Origin: Umezawaea endophytica
GTDB taxonomy: Bacteria > Actinomycetota > Actinomycetes > Mycobacteriales > Pseudonocardiaceae
Assembly: GCF_025061645.1 (NCBI RefSeq)
Contig: NZ_JANYMP010000017.1
Span: forward strand, 1-64,000
Length of the DNA: 64,000 nucleotides
Direction of reading: 5' to 3'
Within the stretch, counting starts at the first letter, position 1; each line of letters starts with the position of its first letter. The position numbers were made by a program, and so were the translations under genes. A model generated the notes under the pieces. It did not search any database. It was not told the origin of the DNA and saw only the letters and a list, made by a program, of their open reading frames with translations. Positions 14,401-23,136 of the stretch are shown in pieces.

Positions 14401-16067
14401 TTGGAGATACCGGCCTGGAGGTAGTTCGGGTAGGACGGGAAGTCGGCGATGAAGAAGTTCGCGACCTTGGAACCGTGCAGGAACGAGTTGCGCGTGTAGA
14501 TCAGCGGCACGACCGGCGAGTCGCCGAGGATCTTCTTGTCCAGCTCGACCCACTTCTTGCCCGCGGCGGCCGGGTCGACCTCGCTCTGCGCGGCCTCGAT
14601 CAGCTTGTCCACGTCGGGGTTGCTGTAGCGGGAGATGTTGTACCCGCCGCCACCGATCTCCGACGACGCGAACAGCGGCTGGATGTTGGCGTTGGCGCTG
14701 GGGAAGTCCGGTTGCCACGAGCTGAGCGTGAGGTCGTAGACGGCGTCCTTCGCCTGGTTCGTCTCGGCCTCGTAGGCGTCGCTGTCCAGCACCCGGATGT
14801 TCACCTTGATGTTCGCCTTGGCGAGCGCGGCCTGGATCGCCTGGGCCTTGTTGGGCCCGTCGTTGCTCTTGGAGACCACGAAGTCCAGGTTCTCCAGCCC
14901 GTTGGGGAACCCGCCCTCGGTGAGGAGCTGCTTGGCCTTCTCCGGGTCGCCGGTGGGCTGCGTCTGGTAGAGGTCGAACTGCTCGCGGCCCGCGATGCCC
15001 TGCGTGATCAGCGTGGTGGCGGTGTCACCCGCGAGCTGGGCGCTGCCCGCCGACGCGATCTGGTACGAGGTCTTGTCCACCGCGTACTGGAAGGCCTGGC
15101 GCACCTTGGGGTTCGTCAGCTTCTGCGTGTTGAGCGCGAGGTAGGCGAGCGCGCCGGACTTCGACGTGACGAGCCGCTGCTTCGCGGAGGCGTTGCCCTG
15201 CAACTGGGCGAGCTGGGCGGGCGAGGCGAACGAGGAGCCGAACGCCTCCTTGTCGTCGCCGCTGTCCGCGACGAGCCGCTGCGACACGACCGACGCGTCC
15301 TGGCCGAGCTGGAACAGGACCTCGTCCGGCAGACCGCCGCGGATCTGGTCGGAACCCTTGTCCCAGTTGGTGTTGCGGGTCAGGCGGACCTTCACGCCGC
15401 GCTGGTACTCGGCGATCTGGTAGGGGCCGGACGCGACCGGGTGCTCGCCGTAGTCGGGCTCGGCGCCCTTGCCCTCGGGGACCGGCGCGAACGCCGGGGT
15501 GCTGGCGATCCACGGCCAGTCGCCGTACGGGCGGGTCAGGCGGAAGACGATGGTCTTGTCGTCCGGGGTCTCGATGGAGTCGAGGCCCTTGCCCTCGAAC
15601 GGCCCGCGGTAGTCGGCACCGCCGACGAGGAGCTGCTTGTGGTAGCCGAGACCGCCGGAGAACGCGGGCGCGTAGGTGCGCTCGACGCCCCACTTGACGT
15701 CCTTGGAGCGGATCGGCGTGCCGTCGCTGAACTTCAGCCCGTCCTTGAGGGTGAACGTCCAGGTCTTGCCGCCGTCGGACGCCTTGCCGGTGTCACCGAG
15801 GTCCGGCACGACCTCCGCCTGCTTGCCCTCGGCGTTCTGCCAGCCGGTGAGCCTGCGGTGCACGTAGCCCAGCGAGGTGATCGGCAGGCTGCTGCTCTTG
15901 GCCGGGTCGTAGTTGACCGTCTGCCCCTCGTTGAGGATGCGCAGCGTGCCGCCCTGTTCGGCCTTGGCGGTGTCCGCGCCTGTCGTCTTGGGGTCGTTGG
16001 CGCCGCACGCGGCGAGCAGGGCGACCGCCGCCACGACCGGGACCAGTCTGTGCGCTTGCTTCGACAT
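14397..16067 (-). CDS. Extracellular solute-binding lipoprotein, family 5
   Basis: 556 residues. The signal peptide ends in a lipobox (LLAACG), so the protein is probably lipid-anchored at the outer face of the membrane. The mature part fits SBP_bac_5 (peptide, nickel or opine binding), with segments such as WTFTLKDGLKFSDGTPI and PDVDKLIEAAQSEVDP. The ligand cannot be predicted. It is the third gene of a four-gene importer operon and overlaps the ATPase gene by 4 bases. Confidence 0.92.
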   Translation of the reverse strand: MSKQAHRLVPVVAAVALLAACGANDPKTTGADTAKAEQGGTLRILNEGQTVNYDPAKSSSLPITSLGYVHRRLTGWQNAEGKQAEVVPDLGDTGKASDGGKTWTFTLKDGLKFSDGTPIRSKDVKWGVERTYAPAFSGGLGYHKQLLVGGADYRGPFEGKGLDSIETPDDKTIVFRLTRPYGDWPWIASTPAFAPVPEGKGAEPDYGEHPVASGPYQIAEYQRGVKVRLTRNTNWDKGSDQIRGGLPDEVLFQLGQDASVVSQRLVADSGDDKEAFGSSFASPAQLAQLQGNASAKQRLVTSKSGALAYLALNTQKLTNPKVRQAFQYAVDKTSYQIASAGSAQLAGDTATTLITQGIAGREQFDLYQTQPTGDPEKAKQLLTEGGFPNGLENLDFVVSKSNDGPNKAQAIQAALAKANIKVNIRVLDSDAYEAETNQAKDAVYDLTLSSWQPDFPSANANIQPLFASSEIGGGGYNISRYSNPDVDKLIEAAQSEVDPAAAGKKWVELDKKILGDSPVVPLIYTRNSFLHGSKVANFFIADFPSYPNYLQAGISK

Positions 16068-16088
16068 TCTCTTCTCCCGCAGGGGTTT

Positions 16089-17084
16089 TCAGGTGAGACG
16101 GGCTCGTGGGTCGAGCGCGCCGTAGCAGAGGTCGACCAGGACGTTCGCCAGGACGATGAGGAAGGCGGAGAACAACGTGCAGCCGAGCAGCAGCGGCAGG
16201 TCCCGCTGGTTCACCGCGTCGGTCAGCAGGCTGCCGAGGCCGGGCAGGCTGAACACCCGTTCGGTGATCACCGCGCCGCCGAGCAGCGAGCCGAGGTCGA
16301 TGCCGAACACCGTGACGACCGGCAGCAGGACGTTGCGCAGCGCGTGCCTGCCGACGACCTTGGACTCGCGCAGCCCGTTGGCGCGGGCCGTGCGGATGTA
16401 GTCCTCCCCCAGCGTTTCCAGCATCTGCGAGCGAGTCAGCCGGATGTAGACCGCCGCGTGCGAGAACGCCAGCACGCTCCAGGGCAGCACGAGGTGCCAC
16501 GCCCAGTCGACCGGGCTCTCGGCGAACGGCACGTACCCGCCGACCGGGACCACGTCGAGGGTGAACCCGAGGACGAGGATCCCCAGCAGCCCCACCAGGT
16601 ACACCGGCGCGGACACCCCGGCGACCGAGCCCGCGAGGGTGATCCGGTCCCACACCGTGCCGCGGCGCAGCGCGGAGAACACGCCCGCGCCGACCCCCGT
16701 GACGAGCCACAGCAGCGCCGCGCCGACGGCGAGCGAGACCGTGACCGGCAGGCGTTCGGTGATGAGCACGACCACGTCGGCGTTCTGCTGGAACGAGTAG
16801 CCGAAGCACGGTGCGGCGCAGTGGATCGAGGTCGCGCCGACGCCGAACGTCCGGCCCGTCACGATGCCGCCGAGGAAGTCCAGGAACTGCCGCCAGGCGG
16901 GGTCGTCCAGCCCCATGAACTCCCGTGCCAGTGCCAGGTTCTGCTCGGTGCACGGACGGCCGCACGAAAGCTGCGCCGGGTCGGACGGCACGAGGTAGAA
17001 GACCACGTAGGTGACGAACACGACGACGAGCAGCACCAGCAGGGTCCCCGCGAGGCGGGCGGCGACGAACTTGAGGGTGCGCAT
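16089..17084 (-). CDS. Peptide ABC importer permease, DppB type
   Basis: 331 residues with six membrane helices. The N-terminal helix (AARLAGTLLVLLVVVFVTYV) and the permease EAA loop (EDYIRTARANGLRESKVVGR) match DppB/OppB. A four-cysteine outer segment around residues 41-93 (CGRPC, then IHCAAPCFG) is a common feature of actinomycete members. It overlaps the upstream permease by one base and is followed 21 bases later by the solute-binding lipoprotein. Confidence 0.92.
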   Translation of the reverse strand: MRTLKFVAARLAGTLLVLLVVVFVTYVVFYLVPSDPAQLSCGRPCTEQNLALAREFMGLDDPAWRQFLDFLGGIVTGRTFGVGATSIHCAAPCFGYSFQQNADVVVLITERLPVTVSLAVGAALLWLVTGVGAGVFSALRRGTVWDRITLAGSVAGVSAPVYLVGLLGILVLGFTLDVVPVGGYVPFAESPVDWAWHLVLPWSVLAFSHAAVYIRLTRSQMLETLGEDYIRTARANGLRESKVVGRHALRNVLLPVVTVFGIDLGSLLGGAVITERVFSLPGLGSLLTDAVNQRDLPLLLGCTLFSAFLIVLANVLVDLCYGALDPRARLT

Positions 17085-18007
17085 CAGCGTCGCACTTCCG
17101 TCTTGGGGTCGAGCGCGTCGCGCAGGCCGTCACCGAACACCGTGAACCCCCAGGTGGCCAGGAACAGCGCGCCACCGGGGAAGAACAGGAACATCGGGTC
17201 GGTCACCACCCACTCGACGGCCGTGCTGATCGCGCGGCCCCAGCTCGGCGTGGGTTGCGGGATGCCGACGCCGAGGAACGACAGCGCCGCCTCCAGACCG
17301 ATCTTGCCGGGGATCGACAGCGTCGCCACGACGATGATCGGCGCCCACAGGTTCGGCAGCAACTCGGCCCGGAACACCTGCCGCGGACTGGCGCCGAGGA
17401 TGCGCGCGGCGGACACGAAGTTCCGCTTCTTCAACGTCAGCACCTGCGCCCGCACGATCCGGGCGATGGACGGCCAGCCGAAGAAGCCGATCACCACGAT
17501 CAGCAGCAGCGGCCGAGACACGGAGCTGGGCACCACCGCGCCCAGCGCGATCATGAACACCAGGTACGGGAAGCCGAGGAACACGTCGGCGATCCACGTG
17601 ACGACCCGATCGACCCAGCCACCGAGATACCCGGCCCCAGCTCCGATCAGAACGCCCAGCACCACCGACACCGCCGTCGCGGCCAACCCGATCAGGAACG
17701 ACGTGCGAGCACCGTGAACCACGATCGCGAACAGATCACGCCCGCTCAACGGCTCAACCCCGAACCAGTGCTCCCCGCTCACACCACCAAGAGCACCGGC
17801 CGGACCACCGGTCTGCGGGTCGAGCACCTCGGACCGGTAGGTGTACGGGTCCTGCCCCTCGATCGCGGTGAGCAGATCCGCGGCCACGGCAGCAACACCG
17901 AGCACCGCGACCGTGATCGCGCCCGCGAGCGCCCACCGATCCCGACGCAACATGGCCCTGATGGCCGCGCCAACCGACCGGGCCGGAACCCCGACGTGTT
18001 CTGACAA
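17084..18007 (-). CDS. Peptide ABC importer permease, DppC type
   Basis: 307 residues. An N-terminal helix (WALAGAITVAVLGVAAVAA) is followed by five more, and the EAA loop reads KKRNFVSAARILGASPRQVF. LSFLGVGIPQPTPSWG is the conserved DppC segment. It is the first gene of the importer operon. The upstream side is the long C/A-rich spacer at 18008-18737, where I see no clear promoter. Confidence 0.92.
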   Translation of the reverse strand: MSEHVGVPARSVGAAIRAMLRRDRWALAGAITVAVLGVAAVAADLLTAIEGQDPYTYRSEVLDPQTGGPAGALGGVSGEHWFGVEPLSGRDLFAIVVHGARTSFLIGLAATAVSVVLGVLIGAGAGYLGGWVDRVVTWIADVFLGFPYLVFMIALGAVVPSSVSRPLLLIVVIGFFGWPSIARIVRAQVLTLKKRNFVSAARILGASPRQVFRAELLPNLWAPIIVVATLSIPGKIGLEAALSFLGVGIPQPTPSWGRAISTAVEWVVTDPMFLFFPGGALFLATWGFTVFGDGLRDALDPKTEVRR

Positions 18008-18737
18008 CGTTGACCTGCCTGTAGGTGAGCCGGACGATCGGTCACGATAGGCAAGTTCGCAGCGCTAAGGACCACCTCCCACAATGTGAGACAACCACCG
18101 GCTCCGCAGAGCCGCGGCATGGCAGACCTACGCCACTTCACAGCCGCACAGCAGCCTCGACAACGTCGTGAGCAGCACCAACACCCCACCCATCAGGCCG
18201 GTTACCAACACCGAACCCACCGGCAGAGTTGCCCAACCCGAGCACCAAAACGTTCACCCAGCCGGACGAACACCACCAGGGAGACCGAGAACACCACCCC
18301 CTAACCCACCCGCCGCACAACACCACCCACCATTCAGCTCCGCACGCCGTGCACCTCCTCTCGCCCTCAAGTTCGGCCCGCCGTTCCACTCGGCCCGTCG
18401 CTTAACTCCGCTCGCCGGTTAACTCGGCCCGCCGCACAGCCCGGTACCAAGCGACCCGTCCGGCACCTCCGGACTCCCTGGTAACCCCGTGCACCACGGA
18501 CTCGTACAACAACCGTGCCCACAACGGGCCTCCTGCACCCAATGCCCCACAGAAGCCCGGCCTCTGCCACCCACTCCCCACAGAACGCCGAGTCCCCTTC
18601 CCTCCTCCCTCCTCCAACCATCCGACCCCACCAACCTGCCCACCAACGTCACACCGATCCCGCACCACCACCGGCAGACCTCCACCTCACGCCGTCCCAC
18701 AACCACTCCCAGGCGCGGAGTCGTCGATACTGATGCG
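18008..18737. other. C/A-rich non-coding spacer
   Basis: About 730 bases with many short ORFs but no convincing gene. From about 18060 the + strand is dominated by C and A (runs such as ACCACCCACCATTC) and poor in G, unlike other spacers in the window. It includes four tandem ~17-bp units (18370-18438). Near its end, GATACT at 18726-18731 is a -10 box 6 bases before the YigZ gene. Confidence 0.5.
18370..18438. repeat. Tandem ~17-bp repeat, four units
   Basis: Units start at 18370 (18 bases), 18388, 18405 and 18422 (17 bases each). The third unit reads ACTCCGCTCGCCGGTTA and the second ACTCGGCCCGTCGCTTA. The shared core is CTCGGCCCGCCG with substitutions. It lies inside non-coding DNA; function unknown. 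Confidence 0.6.
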
Positions 18738-19346
18738 ATGCGGGTGATCGCACGCGATGGCGTCCACGAGATCGAGATCCAACGATCTCGTTTCCTGTGC
18801 AGCGTCGGCCGAGTAAACGACGAGACCGAAGCCACGGCCTTCATCGCCGCTGTGCGCAAGGAACACTGGTCCGCCAACCACAACTGCTCTGCGTTCCGGG
18901 TGGACGGCACGCAGCGCTCCAGCGACGACGGCGAACCCGCGGGCACAGCCGGAGTCCCGATGCTGGAAATCCTCATCCGACGCGACCTGACCAACACGGT
19001 AGCCGTGGTCACCCGCTACTTCGGCGGCATCAAACTAGGCGCAGGCGGCCTAGTACGCGCCTACGGCCGCGCCGTCTCCGAAGCGGTCGACGCGATCGGC
19101 ACCCTCGAACGAGCCAGGTTCGCCACGTTCGCGATCACGGTCGACCACGCCGACGCAGGCAGACTGGAGAACGCCCTGCACGCCGCAGGCCACCGAGTAG
19201 CAGGCGTCGCCTACGACCGACGCGCCACGATCACCGTGCACGTCCCCGAAGCGAACACCACCCCGTTCCACGACTGGCTGGCATCCCAGACCGCAGGCAC
19301 GGCCACAGCCGAACCCGGCCCACCGATCGACCTGGACGTCCACTAA
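18738..19346 (+). CDS. YigZ/IMPACT family protein
   Basis: 202 residues. The family signature YFGGIKLGAGGLVRAY is intact, preceded by HNCSAFRVDG and a SSDDGEPAGTAG segment. This is the conserved N-terminal IMPACT domain, plus a C-terminal DUF1949-like ferredoxin-fold domain. Biochemical role in bacteria is poorly defined; links to translation control are known for the eukaryotic IMPACT protein. ATG 18738 is 6 bases after GATACT, so a leaderless message is likely. It stands alone between two long non-coding spacers. Confidence 0.9.
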   Translation: MRVIARDGVHEIEIQRSRFLCSVGRVNDETEATAFIAAVRKEHWSANHNCSAFRVDGTQRSSDDGEPAGTAGVPMLEILIRRDLTNTVAVVTRYFGGIKLGAGGLVRAYGRAVSEAVDAIGTLERARFATFAITVDHADAGRLENALHAAGHRVAGVAYDRRATITVHVPEANTTPFHDWLASQTAGTATAEPGPPIDLDVH

Positions 19347-19824
19347 GGCGTCCGCCCACCCCCTCTCCATCTCAACCAGACAGCCAAGACCTCAACCAAA
19401 GCCGAGGTTCACCCTCGACAAACCCACCGATCACCAACGCTCGCCCTCACACCGCCCAGCACACGACCACCCAGCCGGGATCACACCCAACGACGAAGCC
19501 GTCGCCACACCCGACCACTCGCGCCGGACACGCGCGCCGAACACCCCGGCGGACGGCTCCATCCCGGCAACTCTCCGGTGCACCAGGAGCTACCAATCTC
19601 GGACAGCGTCCATAACCAAGCGGTTCGCGGACAGCCTCCAGGACCAAGCCGATCGCACACGTTCCGCGGCCCACAACCCAGTCAGGTGAACCACCAGTCC
19701 CGCACACGAATCGCCATCTGCACCCGAACGCCCGCCCACACGGCACACTCACCGCACAGCGCTCACCCACCACCCCCGAGGGATCTCGATCGCGAGTCGA
19801 ACTCCCGCCGAAGGCGACGTTCTG
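19347..19824. other. C/A-rich non-coding spacer
   Basis: 478 bases of the same C/A-rich, G-poor + strand composition as 18060-18737, between the convergent YigZ and siderophore-interacting protein genes. Short ORFs exist but none has family features or a ribosome-binding site. No terminator hairpin stands out. Confidence 0.5.
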
Positions 19825-20682
19825 CTACTGAGCAGCGGCTAGTCGTTCATTGGCCTCCTCGATGTCGTCCTGGGTCGGCGCGTCGTCCTGGGACAGGGAC
19901 AAACGCCAGTGGCCGGTGAAGTCGATCGACGACGTCGGCAGACCTCGATCGTCGATCAGGTGACGCCGGAGCGTACGCACCGCCCCGGCTTCGCCCGCCA
20001 ACCAGGCGAAAGGAACACCCGCAGGCAAGGTGGCTGCCGCAAGCGCGTCCACCAGCAAAGCGCCCGGAGGTGCCGTGCTGTCGTCCCGGTCCAGCCAGTG
20101 CACGGCGGCGTTGCCCGGCAGGACCTGGTGTTCGGCCTCGTCCGCCACCTCGACGTACGCCACCGCTGACGTGCCGTCGGAAACCCCTTCGAGGATCGAG
20201 GTGATCGCTGGCAGAGCGGTGGCGTCGCCCACCAGCAGGAGCCAGTCGGCCTGATCGATGGACGTCGTGAGCGAAGTGGGTCTCGCGAACGTGGCGGACG
20301 GACCGAACATGCTGAGAACAGCCCCTGGGCGAGCTGTTTCAGCCCACCGGGTCGCGGGACCCGCGTGGTCGTCGAGGACGAAGTCGATGTCGACCGTGGC
20401 GCTGTCCGGGTGGTGGGCGCGGATCGTGTAGCTGCGCATCCACGGTCTCTCCGGTTCGGGAATCGCGCTGTACGCCTGGTACCAACTCATGAAGTCGGTG
20501 TCCGGCGACGGCAGAACAGGACGCGACTGACCAGGTCTGGGGAAGTAGAGCTTGACCTGTTGATCGAGTTCCACCGACGCGTAGTCGGCCAGGTCGGCAC
20601 CGCCGAAGGTGACGCGCGCCATGCGCGGGGTGATTCGACGGACGGCGACGACTTCGAGTTGACGGATCGGTAACTGCTGCAC
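19825..20682 (-). CDS. Siderophore-interacting protein, FAD-binding reductase
   Basis: 285 residues. The FAD-binding beta-barrel holds RSYTIRAHHPDSATVDIDFVL, the flavin motif of the ViuB/SIP family, with GPATRWAETARPG after it. The C-terminal SIP domain includes LLLVGDATALPAI and AWLAGEAGAVRTLRRHLI. Members reduce ferric siderophores with NADPH or ferredoxin in the cytoplasm. GTG 20682 is chosen because AGGAAGGA lies just upstream; the longer ORF runs back into the ATPase gene. Codon 4 is TTA (20671-20673). It lies 16 bases after the UvrA-like gene, probably in the same transcript. Confidence 0.87.
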   Translation of the reverse strand: MQQLPIRQLEVVAVRRITPRMARVTFGGADLADYASVELDQQVKLYFPRPGQSRPVLPSPDTDFMSWYQAYSAIPEPERPWMRSYTIRAHHPDSATVDIDFVLDDHAGPATRWAETARPGAVLSMFGPSATFARPTSLTTSIDQADWLLLVGDATALPAITSILEGVSDGTSAVAYVEVADEAEHQVLPGNAAVHWLDRDDSTAPPGALLVDALAAATLPAGVPFAWLAGEAGAVRTLRRHLIDDRGLPTSSIDFTGHWRLSLSQDDAPTQDDIEEANERLAAAQ

Positions 20683-20698
20683 GGGGGTCCTTCCTGGG

Positions 20699-22972
20699 TC
20701 AGGCACCAACGTAGGTGCGGAGGTGGTGGGCGGTGAGAGAGTCGCCGGACTCCACCAGTTCAGCGGGTGTGCCGGTGAAGACGATCTGGCCACCGTCCTG
20801 GCCCGCGCCGGGACCGAGGTCGATGATCCAGTCGGCGTGGGCCATCACGGCCTGGTGGTGTTCGATGCAGATCACGGTGTTGCCGTCGTCCACCAAGCGG
20901 TCCAGAAGTGCCAGGAGCTGGTCGACGTCGGCCAGGTGCAGGCCGGTCGTCGGCTCGTCCAGCACGTACACCGTCGCCTTCTCGGCCATCTGGATGGCGA
21001 GTTTGACGCGCTGCCGTTCGCCACCGGACAGGGTGGTGAGCGGTTGGCCGAGCCCCAGGTAGCCGAGGCCCACGTCCGCCAGTCTGTCGAGGACCACTCT
21101 GGCCTGACCGGTGGTGAAGAAGTCGCGGGCCTCGGTGACCGGCATGGCAAGGACTTCACTGATGTTCTTGCCGCGCAACGTGTACGTGAGGACTTCCGGG
21201 GTGAAGCGCTTGCCCTCGCACTGCTCGCAGACCGAGGCGACACCCGCCATCATCGCCAGGTCGGTGTACACGAGACCGATGCCCTTGCAGTTGGGGCAGG
21301 CACCCTCGGAGTTCGCGCTGAACAGGGCGGCCTTCACGCCGTTGGCCTTGGCGAAGGCGGCCCGGATCGGGTCGAGCAGACCGGTGTAGGTCGCCGGGTT
21401 GCTGCGGCGGGAACCGCGGATCGGCGACTGGTCCACCACGGCCACACCATCCCGGCGCGGCAGCGAGCCGTGGATCAGCGAACTCTTGCCGGAGCCCGCC
21501 ACACCGGTGACGACGGTCAGGACGCCGAGCGGGATGTCGACGTCGACGTTCTTCAGGTTGTGCGTGGCGGCGCCTCTGATCTCCAGGTGACCGCGGGGTT
21601 CCCGCGCCTTCTCCCGGAGCTGCGCCCGGTGGTCCAGGTGTCTGCCGGTCAAGGTGTCGGACGCGCGCAGCGACGCCACGTCACCCGCGAAGCAGATCCG
21701 ACCGCCGGACGGACCGGCACCGGGGCCGAGGTCCACGACGTGGTCGGCGATGTCGATGACCTCGGGCTTGTGCTCGACCACGAGCACGGTGTTCCCCTTG
21801 TCGCGCAGGAGGATCAGCAGGTTGTTCATCCGCTGGATGTCGTGCGGGTGCAACCCGACCGTCGGCTCGTCGAAGACGTACGTGACGTCGGTGAGGCTGG
21901 ACCCCAGGTGCCGCACCATCTTCACCCGCTGGGCCTCGCCGCCGGACAGCGTCGCCGACTCCCGGTCGAGGCTCAGGTAGCCGAGGCCGATCTCGACCAA
22001 CGAGTCGAGCGTCTCCCGCAACGTCACCAGCAACGGGCCCACGGACGGGTCGTCGATCTTCTTGACGAACTCGGCCAGGTCGCTGATCTGCATGGACGCG
22101 CACTCGGCGATGTTGCGGCCGTCGATCTTCGACGACAGCGCGGCCGGGTTCAGCCTCGTGCCCTGGCAGGCCGAGCAGCGCGCGAAGGTCACGGCCCGGT
22201 CGACGAACGCCCGGATGTGCGGCTGCATCGACTCCCGGTCCTTGGCGAGGTACAGCCGCTGCACCTTCACCACGAGACCTTCGTAGGTGACGTTCGTCGT
22301 GCCGATCTTCACCTTGGTGGACGCCTTGTGCAGGAAGGCCTCCCACTCTTCGGGGGTGAAGTCCTTCAGCTTGGTGTCGGGGTCGAAGAAACCGGACTGG
22401 ATGTAGGTCTGCACGTACCAGGCGTCCGTGGTGAAGCCGGGAACGGTGACGGCGCCCTCGTTGAGCGACAGCTCGCGGTTCACGAGCTGGTCGACGTCGA
22501 TCGCCGAGACCCGCCCGAGCCCTTCGCAGACCGGGCACATGCCTTCCGGGCTGTTGAAGCCGAACGCCGACGACGTGCCGACGTGCGGTTCTCCGACGCG
22601 GCTGAAGACGATCCGCAGCATCGTCTGGGCGTCGGTCGCCGTGCCGACCGTGGACCGGGAATTCGCGCCCATCCGCTCCTGGTCGACGATGATCGCCGCG
22701 CTCAGGTTGCGCAGCGCGTCGACGTCCGGTCTGCCCTGGCTGGGCATGAACGACTGGATGAACGCCGTGTAGGTCTCGTTGATGAGGCGCTGGGACTCGG
22801 CGGCGATCGTGCCGAAGACGAGCGAGGACTTGCCCGACCCGGACACGCCGGTGAACACCGTCAGACGGCGCTTGGGGATGTCGAGTGAGATGTCGGCCAG
22901 ATTGTTCTCCCTGGCGCCGCGGACCTCGATCACGTCGTGGCTGTCCGCGGCGGACCGCTGCCCGGCGGTCAT
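20699..22972 (-). CDS. UvrA-like ATPase, drug-resistance (DrrC-type) paralogue
   Basis: 757 residues, shorter than the ~950 of housekeeping UvrA. Two ABC ATPase modules are present: GVSGSGKSSLVFGTIAAES and GVAGSGKSSLIHGSLPRRD, with signatures LSGGEAQRVK and LSGGERQRVK. Zinc-finger CxxC pairs (CPVCEGLG, CPNCKGIG, CEQCEGKRF) are retained. The reduced form matches UvrA paralogues such as DrrC, which protect against DNA-binding antibiotics. It is divergent from a TetR regulator with two operator-like sites between them, so drug induction is likely. An 11-residue ORF ends on its start codon. Confidence 0.88.
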   Translation of the reverse strand: MTAGQRSAADSHDVIEVRGARENNLADISLDIPKRRLTVFTGVSGSGKSSLVFGTIAAESQRLINETYTAFIQSFMPSQGRPDVDALRNLSAAIIVDQERMGANSRSTVGTATDAQTMLRIVFSRVGEPHVGTSSAFGFNSPEGMCPVCEGLGRVSAIDVDQLVNRELSLNEGAVTVPGFTTDAWYVQTYIQSGFFDPDTKLKDFTPEEWEAFLHKASTKVKIGTTNVTYEGLVVKVQRLYLAKDRESMQPHIRAFVDRAVTFARCSACQGTRLNPAALSSKIDGRNIAECASMQISDLAEFVKKIDDPSVGPLLVTLRETLDSLVEIGLGYLSLDRESATLSGGEAQRVKMVRHLGSSLTDVTYVFDEPTVGLHPHDIQRMNNLLILLRDKGNTVLVVEHKPEVIDIADHVVDLGPGAGPSGGRICFAGDVASLRASDTLTGRHLDHRAQLREKAREPRGHLEIRGAATHNLKNVDVDIPLGVLTVVTGVAGSGKSSLIHGSLPRRDGVAVVDQSPIRGSRRSNPATYTGLLDPIRAAFAKANGVKAALFSANSEGACPNCKGIGLVYTDLAMMAGVASVCEQCEGKRFTPEVLTYTLRGKNISEVLAMPVTEARDFFTTGQARVVLDRLADVGLGYLGLGQPLTTLSGGERQRVKLAIQMAEKATVYVLDEPTTGLHLADVDQLLALLDRLVDDGNTVICIEHHQAVMAHADWIIDLGPGAGQDGGQIVFTGTPAELVESGDSLTAHHLRTYVGA

Positions 22973-23004
22973 CGGTCGTTCACCGACTTCTTGGTGGCGT
23001 CCAT
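22969..23004 (-). CDS. Possible 11-residue leader peptide of the UvrA-like gene
   Basis: MDATKKSVNDR, from ATG 23004, ends in a TGA that overlaps the ATG of the UvrA-like gene (ATGA). The UvrA-like gene has no clear Shine-Dalgarno sequence of its own, so coupling is plausible. The leader ORF also lacks a strong ribosome-binding site, so it may be chance. Confidence 0.3.
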   Translation of the reverse strand: MDATKKSVNDR

Positions 23005-23084
23005 GCGGCAGAGGATGCCCCCTGACCTGCCACAGTGCCCGATTGCGCCTATCAGGTGACGCTCCATCCGCTCCCCCAGGGTCT

Positions 23085-23128
23085 CTTTATGCTGTAAGGT
23101 GATCGCAACGTTACTTTATGGCGTAAGG
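23085..23128. promoter_or_regulatory. Two probable TetR operators
   Basis: CTTTATGCTGTAAGG (23085-23099) and CTTTATGGCGTAAGG (23114-23128) are near-palindromes of the form CTTTA-N5-TAAGG, 29 bases apart. They lie between the divergent UvrA-like and TetR genes; the second touches the TetR Shine-Dalgarno sequence. Half-sites of this kind are typical of TetR proteins. Binding is inferred. Confidence 0.6.
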
Positions 23129-23136
23129 AGATGCAA

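Noticed and set aside
14388-17717. A 1109-codon ORF on the + strand
   Set aside because: It is antisense to the whole peptide importer operon, whose domains and overlaps are clear, and its translation is low-complexity Arg/Val/Gly-rich sequence typical of an antisense shadow.
18370-18438. CRISPR array
   Set aside because: The units are directly tandem with no spacers, too short and too variable for CRISPR repeats, and no cas genes are present.
19770-19830. A tRNA T-arm-like stretch (GAGTTCGACTC on the minus strand)
   Set aside because: No matching anticodon arm, acceptor stem or D-arm could be folded around it.
20723-22888. A 721-codon ORF on the + strand
   Set aside because: Antisense to the UvrA-like gene with complete ABC motifs; the + strand protein has no domain.
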